DNA of 51,350 nucleotides from the IMG/VR virus record IMGVR_UViG_3300024308_000033, positions 1-51,350 of that record. One strand, written 5' to 3'. How positions within the stretch are numbered: position 1 is the first letter of the stretch; the number at the start of each line of letters is the position of its first letter. Shown here one piece after another: positions 1 to 7,866 of the stretch. Under the pieces are notes generated by a model. It worked only from the letters and a program-made list of their open reading frames with translations. It did no database searches and was not told where the DNA came from. This DNA is from a virus. A program made the translations under genes and the position numbers.

Positions 1-373
1 GCATATGGCGCGCGTGCGCAAGCGCACCGAGATACTCATCCTCATCCAGCAAGGGAATCGGCTCGCCGCGCGCCAGGCACAGCGCGTCCGATTCGGTGTC
101 GTACTCCAGCGACGGCTGCAACAGTTCCGGGTTCTGGTGCCAATACCCTTCGCCCAGCACATGCAGCATCGCCCAATGCCAGGGCTCGTCGTGGAAGAGC
201 AGTTCGTGCTCGTATTCGTGGCCGGCGGCCTGGTCGGGATAACGTTCGCGTGCCTGTTCGATTGCCAGCGCTTCGGGAATCTGGCCGTAGCGCACCAGGC
301 ACCAGGCGAACAGATGCCGGCTGTCTTCGATTTCAGTGGTGAAGTCTTCCACCGGGGCGCGGGTGTCGGGCAT
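1..373 (-). CDS. Hypothetical protein, N-terminal part (host gene)
   Basis: An open minus-strand frame starts at ATG 373 (protein begins MPDTRAPVEDFTTEIEDSRH) and runs off the left edge, so only about 124 residues are visible. The visible part is acidic and rich in Glu, His and Trp, with no membrane segment or signal peptide. I do not recognise the family. It lies between the window edge and the tRNA-derived att sequence, so I take it as the host gene flanking the integration site. The plus-strand open frame over the same bases reads as low-complexity and is treated as a shadow. Confidence 0.6.
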   Translation of the reverse strand, partial: MPDTRAPVEDFTTEIEDSRHLFAWCLVRYGQIPEALAIEQARERYPDQAAGHEYEHELLFHDEPWHWAMLHVLGEGYWHQNPELLQPSLEYDTESDALCLARGEPIPLLDEDEYLGALAHARHM

Positions 374-442
374 GTTCGATCCTTGCGTGTGGATCAGATG
401 TTGCCTTGAAGGCAGACCAGCAGCCGTTCATGCATGCTGGGT

Positions 443-489
443 TGGTGGGCCCACCAGGATTCGAACCTGGAACCAAGGGATTATGAGGC
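443..489 (-). other. attL of prophage 1: 3' half of a CAU tRNA gene
   Basis: Read on the minus strand this is an anticodon loop CTCATAA, a variable region, a T arm CCAGG-TTCGAAT-CCTGG, an acceptor strand TGGGCCC and a terminal ACCA. It is therefore the 3' half of a tRNA with anticodon CAU (elongator Met, or Ile2 with lysidine). The bases to the right (490 onward) do not form the anticodon stem, D arm or 5' acceptor strand, so this is an att core and not a working gene. Tyrosine integrases commonly use tRNA 3' ends. Confidence 0.85.
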
Positions 490-529
490 TCCACATTCAT
501 GCTTTGGAATCAACGGCATACATGCCGTA

Positions 530-594
530 TTTTTCCCGGCACATCCCCGTGGAACTCGCATTGTAGCGCGGCCACACATACATTTTTCCCGGCA
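530..594 (+). repeat. Integrase arm-type direct repeats, left end of prophage 1
   Basis: Two direct copies of TTTTTCCCGGCA lie at 530-541 and 583-594. The same motif recurs at the other end of the element (35678-35689, and a variant at 35690-35700). In the excised circle all four would flank the tRNA-like core, as integrase arm sites do in attP. No gene covers 490-659 and I see nothing else there. The match between ends is seen directly; integrase binding is inferred. Confidence 0.55.
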
Positions 595-659
595 ATCCCT
601 CAGCCTTCGCCGCGTCCTTCCCCGTCGATCGACAGCCTGCTGCAGCTGCCGGCGCCCGG

Positions 660-1073
660 CTATCCCATCCAGCCAAAAGGAGGCGGGGTGTGTAGCTTGG
701 CCAGCCTGTTCGCGCGAATCGCCGAGCGGTACGCAATGATCTTGGCCACGTCCTCGCGCAGACGCGCTTCATGCCTGGCCACCCATAGCTCGGCGCCGGC
801 GCGACCCTGCTCGTAGCTGCTGCAGCGCCGGCATGACTCGCCCGGCCCGCCAGGCCCGTCTCGATGCCGATCCAACGTGGCCACCCAGATTGCGTCGTCC
901 ACCCGCTGCGACAACGACACCACCCACACCCCCTCGCAGGCGATCACGGTCAGAGGATCGTTGGGGAAGCTGGCTGAACGTGTCGTCCAGTAGAAGTCGG
1001 TGGGCAGGGGCATGGCCGGCAGGATACGGCTGGGCGTCGCAAAGGCTGCGACAAGGGCGCGGGCTGCAGGCAT
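660..1073 (-). CDS. Hypothetical phage protein
   Basis: The protein has 137 residues from ATG 1073 (MPAARALVAAFATPSRILPA). The frame is open further upstream, but that part is low in coding character and enters the AT-rich repeat region. The middle reads like a compact globular domain (TDFYWTTRSASFPNDPLTVI, then VVSLSQRVDDAIWVATLDRH). The C-terminal half is an Arg/Ala-rich helix. I do not recognise the family. It lies between attL and the cos-like site, which is the last segment of the packaged genome and a usual place for accessory genes in P2-like phages. Confidence 0.5.
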   Translation of the reverse strand: MPAARALVAAFATPSRILPAMPLPTDFYWTTRSASFPNDPLTVIACEGVWVVSLSQRVDDAIWVATLDRHRDGPGGPGESCRRCSSYEQGRAGAELWVARHEARLREDVAKIIAYRSAIRANRLAKLHTPPPFGWMG

Positions 1074-1126
1074 GAGCGTGTGCGGCGGCGGGGATGCTGA
1101 TGGCCCCCTTACGCGCGATAAGGTGC

Positions 1127-1454
1127 AATTTTTGAGGTGACCACGGGAAGGAGGTAATAAAGGTAACCCCCCTAAAGGAATGCCAATTTTTACCAATACA
1201 ATCAATTGGTTATATGAAATATATGAAGGTAACAATAGGGTAATCTTTGAGTAATCCCATTACCTTTTCCAGAGGTAACATCAGCGTCCTTAAATTTCCT
1301 TATGAATCAATGACATTACTTTGTATTGATCGAAAAATTACCTCAGATCACCCCAAAAGGTAACCAACATTTCCCCTTTCGTATCAATGACTTAACCATC
1401 GTCTGGGAGCGCGTGTTACCTGGTTACCTCCCTCCCGTGGTCACCTGAAAAATT
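1127..1454. repeat. AT-rich element with 40-base inverted terminal repeats and GGTAA iterons
   Basis: The ends at 1127-1167 and 1415-1454 are inverted copies of each other. The outer 31 bases differ at two positions, and GGTAAC is then shared after a one-base offset. Between them the DNA is far more AT-rich than its surroundings. It carries further GGTAA(C/T) motifs in both orientations (plus strand near 1228, 1239, 1274, 1359; minus strand near 1259, 1338) beyond the two in each end. ATCAATGAC also occurs twice, near 1304 and 1383. No open frame survives inside. It may be a miniature inverted-repeat transposable element or a protein-binding region next to cos. I cannot tell which. Confidence 0.7.
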
Positions 1455-1625
1455 GGAACCGTCCGGAGGTGGCCAGAGAAGGCCACAGGGAGCCACTCAA
1501 ACACCCCCTATCGCGCAGGGAACCGCAGGGCCAGCCGGTGCTAGAGAACCCCTGAGAACGCCATACAGGGCCGGGGCTGGGCCTTGCTGCAGGCAGTGCA
1601 GAAAAAGCACCCCATGAAGTGCGCA
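1455..1625. other. Non-coding stretch between the inverted-repeat element and the cos-like site
   Basis: No convincing gene lies here. Together with 1074-1126 and 1645-1742 it is part of about 670 bases without a supportable gene, interrupted only by the inverted-repeat element and the cos-like sequence. Short open frames on both strands lack ribosome-binding sites and read as low-complexity. Confidence 0.5.
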
Positions 1626-1644
1626 GGCGTGGCGGGGAGACGAG
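1626..1644 (+). other. Candidate cos site of the P2-like phage
   Basis: The sequence begins GGCGTGGCGGGGAGA and is followed by TGCGCGC. The P2 cohesive end, as I remember it, is GGCGAGGCGGGGAAAGCAC followed by TGCGCGC. The two agree at 14 of 19 positions within cos and at all seven following bases. The context fits P2 as well: cos is followed by a strong hairpin terminator (2111-2130) and then by minus-strand genes leading into portal Q. Here a methyltransferase and a Com-like gene are inserted between cos and Q. Confidence 0.65.
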
Positions 1645-1742
1645 TGCGCGCACCGGGGACCGGACCATACGCCACCGCCGAGTCGTGTATGGTGCTTGGG
1701 TTGGCAGCCGTCATTGGTCGACAAGCCGGGATCAGATTTGAA

Positions 1743-2003
1743 ATGTCCGAGAGAAAATCGATGGGCGCAGATCAAGCGCAGCGAATAGGTGCAGCTGTCA
1801 CCGAAGCCTTTGCTAAGTGGTCCGCTCCTGCGCGACATTTGAGCGAGCGAATGGAGCCGGTGAATGCCGCGCTGCAGAATTTGAAGGCGCGAATGAGACC
1901 GGTCATTGCCGCGCTGCAGGAAACGGAGCAACGCAGGCTGCACCTTCGACAGCAACTCAAGCGGAAGGGGCGCACTGGTTGGCGTCAGCCACGCCCCCGG
2001 TAG
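1743..2003 (+). CDS. Small hypothetical helical protein
   Basis: This frame gives 86 residues from ATG 1743 (MSERKSMGADQAQRIGAAVT); ATG 1761 is an alternative with GAGAGAAA just upstream. The protein is helical and basic at the C terminus. It has an internal near-repeat: EPVNAALQNLKARM is followed by RPVIAALQETEQRR. I recognise no family. The frame stays open upstream through the cos-like site, which is unlikely to be coding. No strong ribosome-binding site is visible, so this remains a tentative gene. Confidence 0.3.
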   Translation: MSERKSMGADQAQRIGAAVTEAFAKWSAPARHLSERMEPVNAALQNLKARMRPVIAALQETEQRRLHLRQQLKRKGRTGWRQPRPR

Positions 2004-2102
2004 AAGTGTGGTCGGCGGGTGGTGCAGAAGCGGCCCGACATCGAGCGCATCGCCGATGTCGTGGGGCAAGAAGCCAGCACGCGAACGGACTGCGGGCTTA
2101 GC

Positions 2103-2130
2103 CAAAGAAAAGGCCGCCCGTAGGCGGCCT
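2103..2130 (-). terminator. Rho-independent terminator after the methyltransferase gene
   Basis: An 8-base perfect stem AGGCCGCC / GGCGGCCT with loop CGTA lies at 2111-2130. On the minus strand it is followed by TTTTCTTT. It sits 16 bases past the stop of the methyltransferase gene and would end the leftward Q-Com-methyltransferase transcript. P2 has a similar hairpin between cos and Q. Confidence 0.8.
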
Positions 2131-2145
2131 CTCGGGCGGAGTTCG

Positions 2146-2856
2146 TTACTGGCGAGGAAGGCGTGATCGTGCCACGTCGAAGTAGTGCCCGGTCATCTCG
2201 ATGCCGGTCCAGCTGTAGCCCTCAGCATCCGCGGCTACCAGCGTGGTGCCCGATCCGGCAAAGGGGTCCAGGATGCGCCCGCCTTCTTCGCAGATCCGCA
2301 CCAGCTGGCGCATGAGGTCGGTCGGCTTGCCGGTCATGTGGTGCTTGTCCAGCTTGCGGACCTTCTCCCGCACAACGCCAGGCAACACCGGCGCACGCCG
2401 GCCGAGGGGCATATGGCCCTTGCTACCCCACACGACGTACTCGGCTTGGTTGCGGAAGCGGCCGAGCTGCGGCCGCACGCCCTCGGTCTTGTCCCAGACC
2501 GCCACACCGCGCCAGGTGAAGCCAGCACACTGCAGGGCGTCGGTGGTCAGGGGAAGCTGCCGCCAGTCGGTGAACAGCAACACCGGAGCGCCCTCCTTCA
2601 GCACTCGGCTGCATTCGGCCAGCCACAGGCGCATCCATGCGAGGTGCGAGCGCTGATCGCGTTCGTCGCCGACAAAGTCGGCATGCAGCTGCGGGCCATT
2701 GCTCTGCATGTACTTCACCTGGGGCGACTGCTGGCGGGACGCTGCATGCGTGCCACCACTGGCATACGGCGGGTCAGTGATGAGGGCGTCGAAGCTGTTG
2801 GCCGGCAGGGTCGGCAGGACGGTCAGGGCATCGCCGTGGATCAGTTCGTTTTTCAT
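2146..2856 (-). CDS. DNA methyltransferase, N6-adenine/N4-cytosine type
   Basis: A 236-residue protein that transfers a methyl group from S-adenosylmethionine to an exocyclic amino group of a DNA base. The catalytic motif DPPY is at residues 28-31 and the AdoMet-binding motif DPFAGSGTT is near residue 200. DPPY before FAGSGTT is the beta-class order. Target adenine versus N4-cytosine cannot be told from sequence. No restriction partner is adjacent, so it is an orphan that probably protects phage DNA from host restriction. Its first 83 bases overlap the Com-like gene, which suggests translational control. A terminator follows the stop. Confidence 0.9.
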   Translation of the reverse strand: MKNELIHGDALTVLPTLPANSFDALITDPPYASGGTHAASRQQSPQVKYMQSNGPQLHADFVGDERDQRSHLAWMRLWLAECSRVLKEGAPVLLFTDWRQLPLTTDALQCAGFTWRGVAVWDKTEGVRPQLGRFRNQAEYVVWGSKGHMPLGRRAPVLPGVVREKVRKLDKHHMTGKPTDLMRQLVRICEEGGRILDPFAGSGTTLVAADAEGYSWTGIEMTGHYFDVARSRLPRQ

Positions 2857-3028
2857 GGGTAGAGCCTTCTTCGTGGTGTCGCTCGCGGCGATCCGTGGAG
2901 AGGCTCTGGGCCTTCATGTGGTTCATATCCCCACAACGGGGGCATTTCATCTGTAGGTCATAGTCGCCTGCGGCCTTGGCCAGCAATCGGGCACAGGCGC
3001 CGCAGCGCAGGTTCTGGCGGCCGGTCAT
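2774..3028 (-). CDS. Mu Com-like zinc-finger translational regulator
   Basis: An 84-residue protein starting at ATG 3028, overlapping the portal stop by ATGA. It has paired cysteines at C9/C12 and C29/C32 in the pattern LRCGACARLLAK ... QMKCPRCGDMN, which matches the Mu Com family. In Mu, Com binds the com-mom mRNA and opens the ribosome-binding site of mom, a DNA-modification gene; com and mom overlap there too. Here the C-terminal 28 codons overlap the start of the methyltransferase. The basic C-terminal tail has no recognised domain. The parallel with Mu is inferred from sequence and layout. Confidence 0.75.
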   Translation of the reverse strand: MTGRQNLRCGACARLLAKAAGDYDLQMKCPRCGDMNHMKAQSLSTDRRERHHEEGSTHEKRTDPRRCPDRPADPAGQQLRRPHH

Positions 3029-4038
3029 CGCTCTGTCGCTCCCAGCTCGAAGGGGTTGAAGCGAATGACCTCTTGGCCCAGCCATTCGTTGATCGCGGTC
3101 ATGCGCGTCTGCAGTGGTGCCAGTTCCATCGCCGCCCACACATCCGCCGCGTCGCGGATCGACCCGAAACCGCCACTGTTCTGCGGCACGATGCCCAGCA
3201 GCTGCGGCGGTACGCGCAGCGCCGCCAGCATGTCATCGCGGGTGACACTCTTGATGCCGGCGAATTCATCCCGTGCCGCCACTTCACTGACCGGGATCAC
3301 CTGCAGGCCGTCCTTCTTGCCGTTGGGCGAATGCACGAACAGGTTCCTGAAATTGCCCGGCCCGCGCGACTGGCGGAGGGCCTCGCGCAGTGCATCCACG
3401 TCCATGCCTTCGGGTTGCGGGTCGGTCATGTAGAGGATGTAGCCGGCGTGGGAGCCGTTGTTATAGTACTTGCGCCGGAACAGCGTCGCCGACTCATTCA
3501 GCAGCGCCGATTGCACAGCCGGCATCCATTCCGGCACCCCGTAAATTTCCTGATCCGCGTCGGCCTCGCGCAGCTGGAACACCTCGCCGCCGGGGAATTC
3601 ATGTTCCACGCGGCCAGCGCGTACCTGGAAGAACTCGCCATCCTTCACGCCTCTGCGCACGTACTGCGCCAGAGGCACCGCCAGGCTGTGCGCGCCACCC
3701 GACAGGGCCCGGCGTCGCTCGACGTAGGCCATGCCGAAGGTGGTGTAATCCAGCGCCAACTGCGAGAACGCCTCCCGACTCAGCAAGCGGTGCGGACGAA
3801 ACGTGCGCACCAGCATGTTGCGTTTGAACGTCAGGCCGCTGTGCAGGTACGGATTCGCCCTTGTCGTGCGAGACAGGCCATTGAGATCCACCGGTGGCTC
3901 GAAGTAACGGCCGTTCTTCCAGCATTCGAGGTAGTCGAGGATGCCGCGCGATTCCAACACAGGCGTGGCCTCGCCGAATGTGAACGCCTCGACGTTCGCC
4001 GGCGGCGCCACAGCAGCGCCCTGGTCGTTGTTTGTCAT
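3025..4038 (-). CDS. Q: Phage portal protein (P2 gpQ family)
   Basis: A 337-residue protein, about the length of P2 gpQ. Portal proteins form the dodecameric ring at one capsid vertex through which DNA enters and leaves. Typical family sequence is visible: RANPYLHSGLTFKRNMLVRT near residue 60, RRKYYNNGSHAGYILYMTDP near the middle and PQLLGIVPQNSGGFGSIRDA near the end. The start ATG 4038 overlaps the stop of the terminase gene (TGATG), so the two are translationally coupled, as P and Q are in P2. The Com-like gene overlaps its stop. Confidence 0.93.
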   Translation of the reverse strand: MTNNDQGAAVAPPANVEAFTFGEATPVLESRGILDYLECWKNGRYFEPPVDLNGLSRTTRANPYLHSGLTFKRNMLVRTFRPHRLLSREAFSQLALDYTTFGMAYVERRRALSGGAHSLAVPLAQYVRRGVKDGEFFQVRAGRVEHEFPGGEVFQLREADADQEIYGVPEWMPAVQSALLNESATLFRRKYYNNGSHAGYILYMTDPQPEGMDVDALREALRQSRGPGNFRNLFVHSPNGKKDGLQVIPVSEVAARDEFAGIKSVTRDDMLAALRVPPQLLGIVPQNSGGFGSIRDAADVWAAMELAPLQTRMTAINEWLGQEVIRFNPFELGATER

Positions 4039-5831
4039 CAGTAAATCTCCATGATGCCGCGTGCCGCAGACCCGCCTTCCAGCGGCTCGTTCTGCAGGGC
4101 GTGCATGAGTGCCCACGCCAGATCGGCGTGGCCGGTGATGCGCGAGCGGCCAGCGGTGTACGTCACCTGGCGCCCGCTGGGGGTAATGGTTTTCTGGATG
4201 GCCAGCAGCGACTGCGTGAGGTCCGTCCAGCCGGCGTCGTATTCCAAGCGCTCGTTCTTGATGACGTCGAACGCCTTCAGCACCAGCCGGGTTTTCACTT
4301 CGGGCGAGTAGTTGAAGACGGTCACACCGGGGAAGAACTGGCGCACCAGCTGTGCCACGCCAGTACCCATGCCGGTAGCGTCGATACCGATATAGGTCAC
4401 CCAATACCGAAGGGTGATCTGGTGGATAAATGCGGCCTGGGCGGCGAAGTCCATTCCCTTGAACTGATGACGTTCCAACACCCGGAACTTGCCACCCGGC
4501 ACCTGCGGCGGGGCCAGCACAACGATGCCGGCGCTGTCGCCCGTCTCGGCCGGGTCATAGCCGATCCACACCGCGCGATCACCATAAGGGCGAATGGCGA
4601 ACGGCTTGAAGTCGTCGGCCCAATCCACCCAGTGATCGACCTGGCAGGGCTGCAGCATCGTGAGTGGGAAGACGCTGGCGCTGTCGTCCACGAACTCGCA
4701 CATCAGCAGATTGGCGAATTCCTCGGCGCTGTAGTCGCGGCGCAGTTCCTCAATATCGAACAGATCGCAGCCACGGCCCGCTGCGTCCAGCACGGTCACG
4801 ATCTGGCGCCAGATGGCGTCCTCACAGCGGCGACCGCCCATCAGGCGCGCATGGCTCACGTCCAGCTGGATCTGCTGGGACACCGGCCGACCCTTGTTGA
4901 AGCGATCACCGGTCCAGAAATCGAACGCTTCGTGCGCCATGGTGGACGGTGTGCTGAAGTAGGTCTTTCGCCACTTCTTGTGCATCGCCATGCCGCTGGC
5001 GACTTTGTTCAGCTGGTTGAATCCGTAGGTCCAGAAGAACTCATCGAAGTAGAAATTACCGTGGTAGCCCTGCGCGGTGCGGGCGTTCGTACCAAGGAAG
5101 AACAGTTCGGCTCCGTTGGCCAACGTGATCGGATCGCCGGTCAGGTCACGGTCCAGCACCTCGCGCACAAACCCGCGCATGTAGCCGAGGAAGATATGCG
5201 CCTGGCTCTTGGATGCGCTCAGGAAGATCTGGTTACGGCCCGTGGTCAGTGCATCGATCAGCGCCTCACGTGCGAAGTAGTACGTGGCACCGATCTGGCG
5301 CGACTTCAGGATGATGCGCGTGCGCTCGTTGCCCGCCCGATACCAATCGCGCTGGTAGTCGAAACACCCATCCACAAACGCCGTCTGCAGGCGCTCGATC
5401 TCTTCGTCGCTGAACTCGTTCTTGCGGGCCTTCTTCTTCGGTGCGGCGTTGCGGTTGGCCACCGCCGGATTCAGGTCGGACTCATTGCCGCCGCCCTGAT
5501 AGCGCTGAATCCGGGCCTGCCGTTCCAGCTGGCGGTGGAGCAGATCAATCTCTTTGAAGTCGCCACCGGTCTTTTCCTCTTTATGGATGAGGATGGCCAA
5601 CCGCGCTTCCAGCGCCCCGCCGATGCGCTCGACAGTGTCAGCGCGGTCCCATTCGTCGCGCGCCTTCCAGCTGTGAACGGTCTTCTCTTTCTCGCCAATC
5701 AGGTTGGCGATATCGCACACGCGCCAGCTCATCCAGTAGAGGAATTTGGCTTGGCGTCGTGGATCGACGTGGAGTTTTTCGGCTAGGCTGCTCACGTGAA
5801 CAGGTTGCCCGGCGTCACGCGCGCGCGACAC
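4038..5831 (-). CDS. P: Terminase large (ATPase) subunit (P2 gpP family)
   Basis: A 597-residue packaging motor. The ATPase P-loop region is LKSRQIGATYY near residue 174, and FYFDEFFW near residue 270 holds the Walker B acidic residues. The C-terminal half (IGYDPAETGDSAGIVV, IGIDATGMGTGVA) has the acidic residues of an RNase H-like nuclease fold. The N terminus has a helix-turn-helix-like stretch (WRVCDIANLIGEKEKTVHSW). I chose GTG 5831 because GGAGGG lies five bases upstream. It is divergent from the scaffold gene across a gap of about 120 bases that must hold both promoters. Confidence 0.93.
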   Translation of the reverse strand: MSRARDAGQPVHVSSLAEKLHVDPRRQAKFLYWMSWRVCDIANLIGEKEKTVHSWKARDEWDRADTVERIGGALEARLAILIHKEEKTGGDFKEIDLLHRQLERQARIQRYQGGGNESDLNPAVANRNAAPKKKARKNEFSDEEIERLQTAFVDGCFDYQRDWYRAGNERTRIILKSRQIGATYYFAREALIDALTTGRNQIFLSASKSQAHIFLGYMRGFVREVLDRDLTGDPITLANGAELFFLGTNARTAQGYHGNFYFDEFFWTYGFNQLNKVASGMAMHKKWRKTYFSTPSTMAHEAFDFWTGDRFNKGRPVSQQIQLDVSHARLMGGRRCEDAIWRQIVTVLDAAGRGCDLFDIEELRRDYSAEEFANLLMCEFVDDSASVFPLTMLQPCQVDHWVDWADDFKPFAIRPYGDRAVWIGYDPAETGDSAGIVVLAPPQVPGGKFRVLERHQFKGMDFAAQAAFIHQITLRYWVTYIGIDATGMGTGVAQLVRQFFPGVTVFNYSPEVKTRLVLKAFDVIKNERLEYDAGWTDLTQSLLAIQKTITPSGRQVTYTAGRSRITGHADLAWALMHALQNEPLEGGSAARGIMEIY

Positions 5832-5949
5832 GAAAACCCTCCGTAGAACAGCGGCTTACACATCGTTAGCGTTGCCGCCAACTCGCCCTCATTCGACCAT
5901 GGGTCATCGCATCGAGAACCGATGCGCACCGACACCAGCAGAGGGCGAG

Positions 5950-6810
5950 ATGGCCAGCAAAACCAAGAAGCGTTCCGAGTTCTTCCGTGTGGCCGTCGAA
6001 GGCGCGACCACCGATGGCCGCGTGATCGAACGACAGCAGATCGCAGACATTGCCGAAACCTACGATCCGCAGGTGTACGGCGCGCGCATCTGGCTGGAAC
6101 ACTTCCGCAGCACGCTGCCGGACAGCCCGTTCCGCGCCTATGGCGACGTGCTGGCGGTCAAAGCCGAGGAAGTGGACATCGCCGGCAAGAAGAAGCTGGC
6201 CCTGTTCGCGCAGGTCGAACCGACCGATGACCTGGTCGATATGGTGAACGTGCGCAAGCAGAAGGTTTTCACCAGCATTGAGATTTCGCCGGAGTTCGCC
6301 GACAGCGGCAAGGCGTACCTGTTCGGCCTTGCAGTCACCGACTCACCGGCCAGCCTCGGCACCAGCATGCTCGCATTCTCGGCACAGAATCCCGACAGCA
6401 GCCCGCTCAAGGATCGCAAGCAGGCTCCGGAGAACCTGTTCACCGAGGCCGCCGAGACCATCATCAAGTTCACGGTCGAGGATGAGCCGGAGGCACGCCC
6501 CGGCCCGGTCGCCGCGTTCCTTTCGAGCTTGGGCTTGGGCAAGAAGCCCGCACCGGCGCCGGCCAAGGAAGATTCCGAGTTCGACGTGGCTGAGTTCGCC
6601 ACCAAGCTTTTCAGCGCGGTGGGCGAGCAGGACGCCGCGATGGCCAAGCTCAGCCAGGACAACCGCGAACTGCGCGAGCAGGTGCAGGCGCTGTCCACTC
6701 AGGTTAACGGCCTGCGCAAGAAGCTGGACGAAACCCCGCAGGCATTCACCCAACGCCCGCCTGTGCCCGGTGGCAAGGACGTGGACACCGCCAACTTCAC
6801 CGACTTCTGA
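5950..6810 (+). CDS. O: Capsid scaffold/protease (P2 gpO family)
   Basis: A 286-residue protein, close to the P2 gpO length. gpO is the scaffold for capsid assembly and a serine protease that matures itself, the portal and the capsid protein. The N-terminal protease half begins MASKTKKRSEFFRVAVEGAT and continues through TSIEISPEFADSGKAYLFGL. A long helical scaffold region near residues 200-270 follows (QDNRELREQVQALSTQVNGL). The frame is open upstream of ATG 5950, but this ATG has GAGGG just before it and starts where the family starts. Confidence 0.92.
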   Translation: MASKTKKRSEFFRVAVEGATTDGRVIERQQIADIAETYDPQVYGARIWLEHFRSTLPDSPFRAYGDVLAVKAEEVDIAGKKKLALFAQVEPTDDLVDMVNVRKQKVFTSIEISPEFADSGKAYLFGLAVTDSPASLGTSMLAFSAQNPDSSPLKDRKQAPENLFTEAAETIIKFTVEDEPEARPGPVAAFLSSLGLGKKPAPAPAKEDSEFDVAEFATKLFSAVGEQDAAMAKLSQDNRELREQVQALSTQVNGLRKKLDETPQAFTQRPPVPGGKDVDTANFTDF

Positions 6811-6846
6811 TCGCGCCCACCTCTTTCACGATTCCGGAGCTATCCC

Positions 6847-7863
6847 ATGCGTACCGAAACCCGTCACAAGTTCGACGGCTTTACCCAGCAGATCGCAAAG
6901 CTGAACAACGTCAGCGGCGTCGCCAACACCTTCTCCGTGGAGCCGGAAGTACAGCAGCGCCTCGAAGCGCGCATGCAGGAAGACAGCTCGTTCCTGCAGG
7001 CGATCAACATGGTCCCAGTCAACGAACTCAAGGGCGAAAAGGTCGGTGTGGGCATCAGCGGAACCATCGCCGGCCGCACTGACACCAGCGGCAACGGCGA
7101 GCGCAACCCCACCGATCCGAGCGCGCTGGACTCCAACGTGTACGAGTGCCAGAAAACGGACTTCGACACCGCGCTGACCTATTCCCGGCTCGACGCCTGG
7201 GCACACCGTCCCGAGTTCCAGACCCTGATCCGCGACGCGATCATCCATCGCCAGGCGCTGGACCGCATCATGATCGGCTGGCACGGCACCAGCATCGCCA
7301 AGAACACCGACCGCAAGGCCAACCCGATGCTGGAGGACGTGAACAAGGGCTGGCTGCAGAAGTACCGCGAACACGCCCCCGAGCGCCTGATGCGCGAAGG
7401 CAAGGAAGGTACGGGCAAGATCAAGGTGGGCGGTACGGGCGCCGACTACGGCAACATCGACGCGCTGGTGTTCGACCTGGTCTCCAACCTGATCGACCCG
7501 TGGCATCAGGAAGATCCGAGCCTGGTGGTGATCTGTGGCCGTCAGCTGGTCCACGACAAGTACTTCCCGATCCTCAACGAGGACAACAAGCCCACCGAGA
7601 AGCTGGCGGCCGAACTGATCTTGGGCACCAAGCGCATCGGCGGTCTGCAGCCGGTCATCGTGCCGTTCTTCCCTGCCAAGTCGCTGATGGTGACCTCGCT
7701 CAGCAATCTGTCGCTGTACTGGCAGATCGGCGGACGCCGTCGCCACATCATCGAGCAGCCGAACAAGAACCGGGTCGCCAACTTCGAGTCGTCCAACGAT
7801 GACTACGTGGTGGAGGACTACGGCCTGGGCGCCGTCGCCGAGAACATCGAGTTCGGTTCCTAA
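6847..7863 (+). CDS. N: Major capsid protein (P2 gpN family)
   Basis: A 338-residue HK97-fold shell protein. It begins MRTETRHKFDGFTQQIAKLN, a typical gpN start, and contains DRIMIGWHGTSIAKNTDRKA and NRVANFESSNDDYVVEDYGL near the C terminus, all familiar in this family. In P2 the N-terminal 31 residues are removed by gpO. GGAG lies eight bases before the ATG. It follows the scaffold gene by 36 bases and precedes the small terminase gene by three, in the conserved O-N-M-L order. Confidence 0.95.
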   Translation: MRTETRHKFDGFTQQIAKLNNVSGVANTFSVEPEVQQRLEARMQEDSSFLQAINMVPVNELKGEKVGVGISGTIAGRTDTSGNGERNPTDPSALDSNVYECQKTDFDTALTYSRLDAWAHRPEFQTLIRDAIIHRQALDRIMIGWHGTSIAKNTDRKANPMLEDVNKGWLQKYREHAPERLMREGKEGTGKIKVGGTGADYGNIDALVFDLVSNLIDPWHQEDPSLVVICGRQLVHDKYFPILNEDNKPTEKLAAELILGTKRIGGLQPVIVPFFPAKSLMVTSLSNLSLYWQIGGRRRHIIEQPNKNRVANFESSNDDYVVEDYGLGAVAENIEFGS

Positions 7864-7866
7864 GCC

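Noticed and set aside
443-489. A working tRNA gene or tmRNA end
   Set aside because: The anticodon stem, D arm and 5' acceptor strand are missing, and the acceptor sequence differs from tmRNA; it is an att core.
1497-2105. Minus-strand open frame of 202 codons over the cos region
   Set aside because: It spans the cos-like sequence, has low-complexity residues and no ribosome-binding site.
4032-5786. Plus-strand open frame of 584 codons opposite the terminase gene
   Set aside because: The minus strand encodes a recognisable terminase with a P-loop; the plus frame has no domain and no ribosome-binding site.
5832-5949. An Ogr-type late promoter (TGT-N12-ACA) between P and O
   Set aside because: I found no match of the right spacing by eye on either strand.
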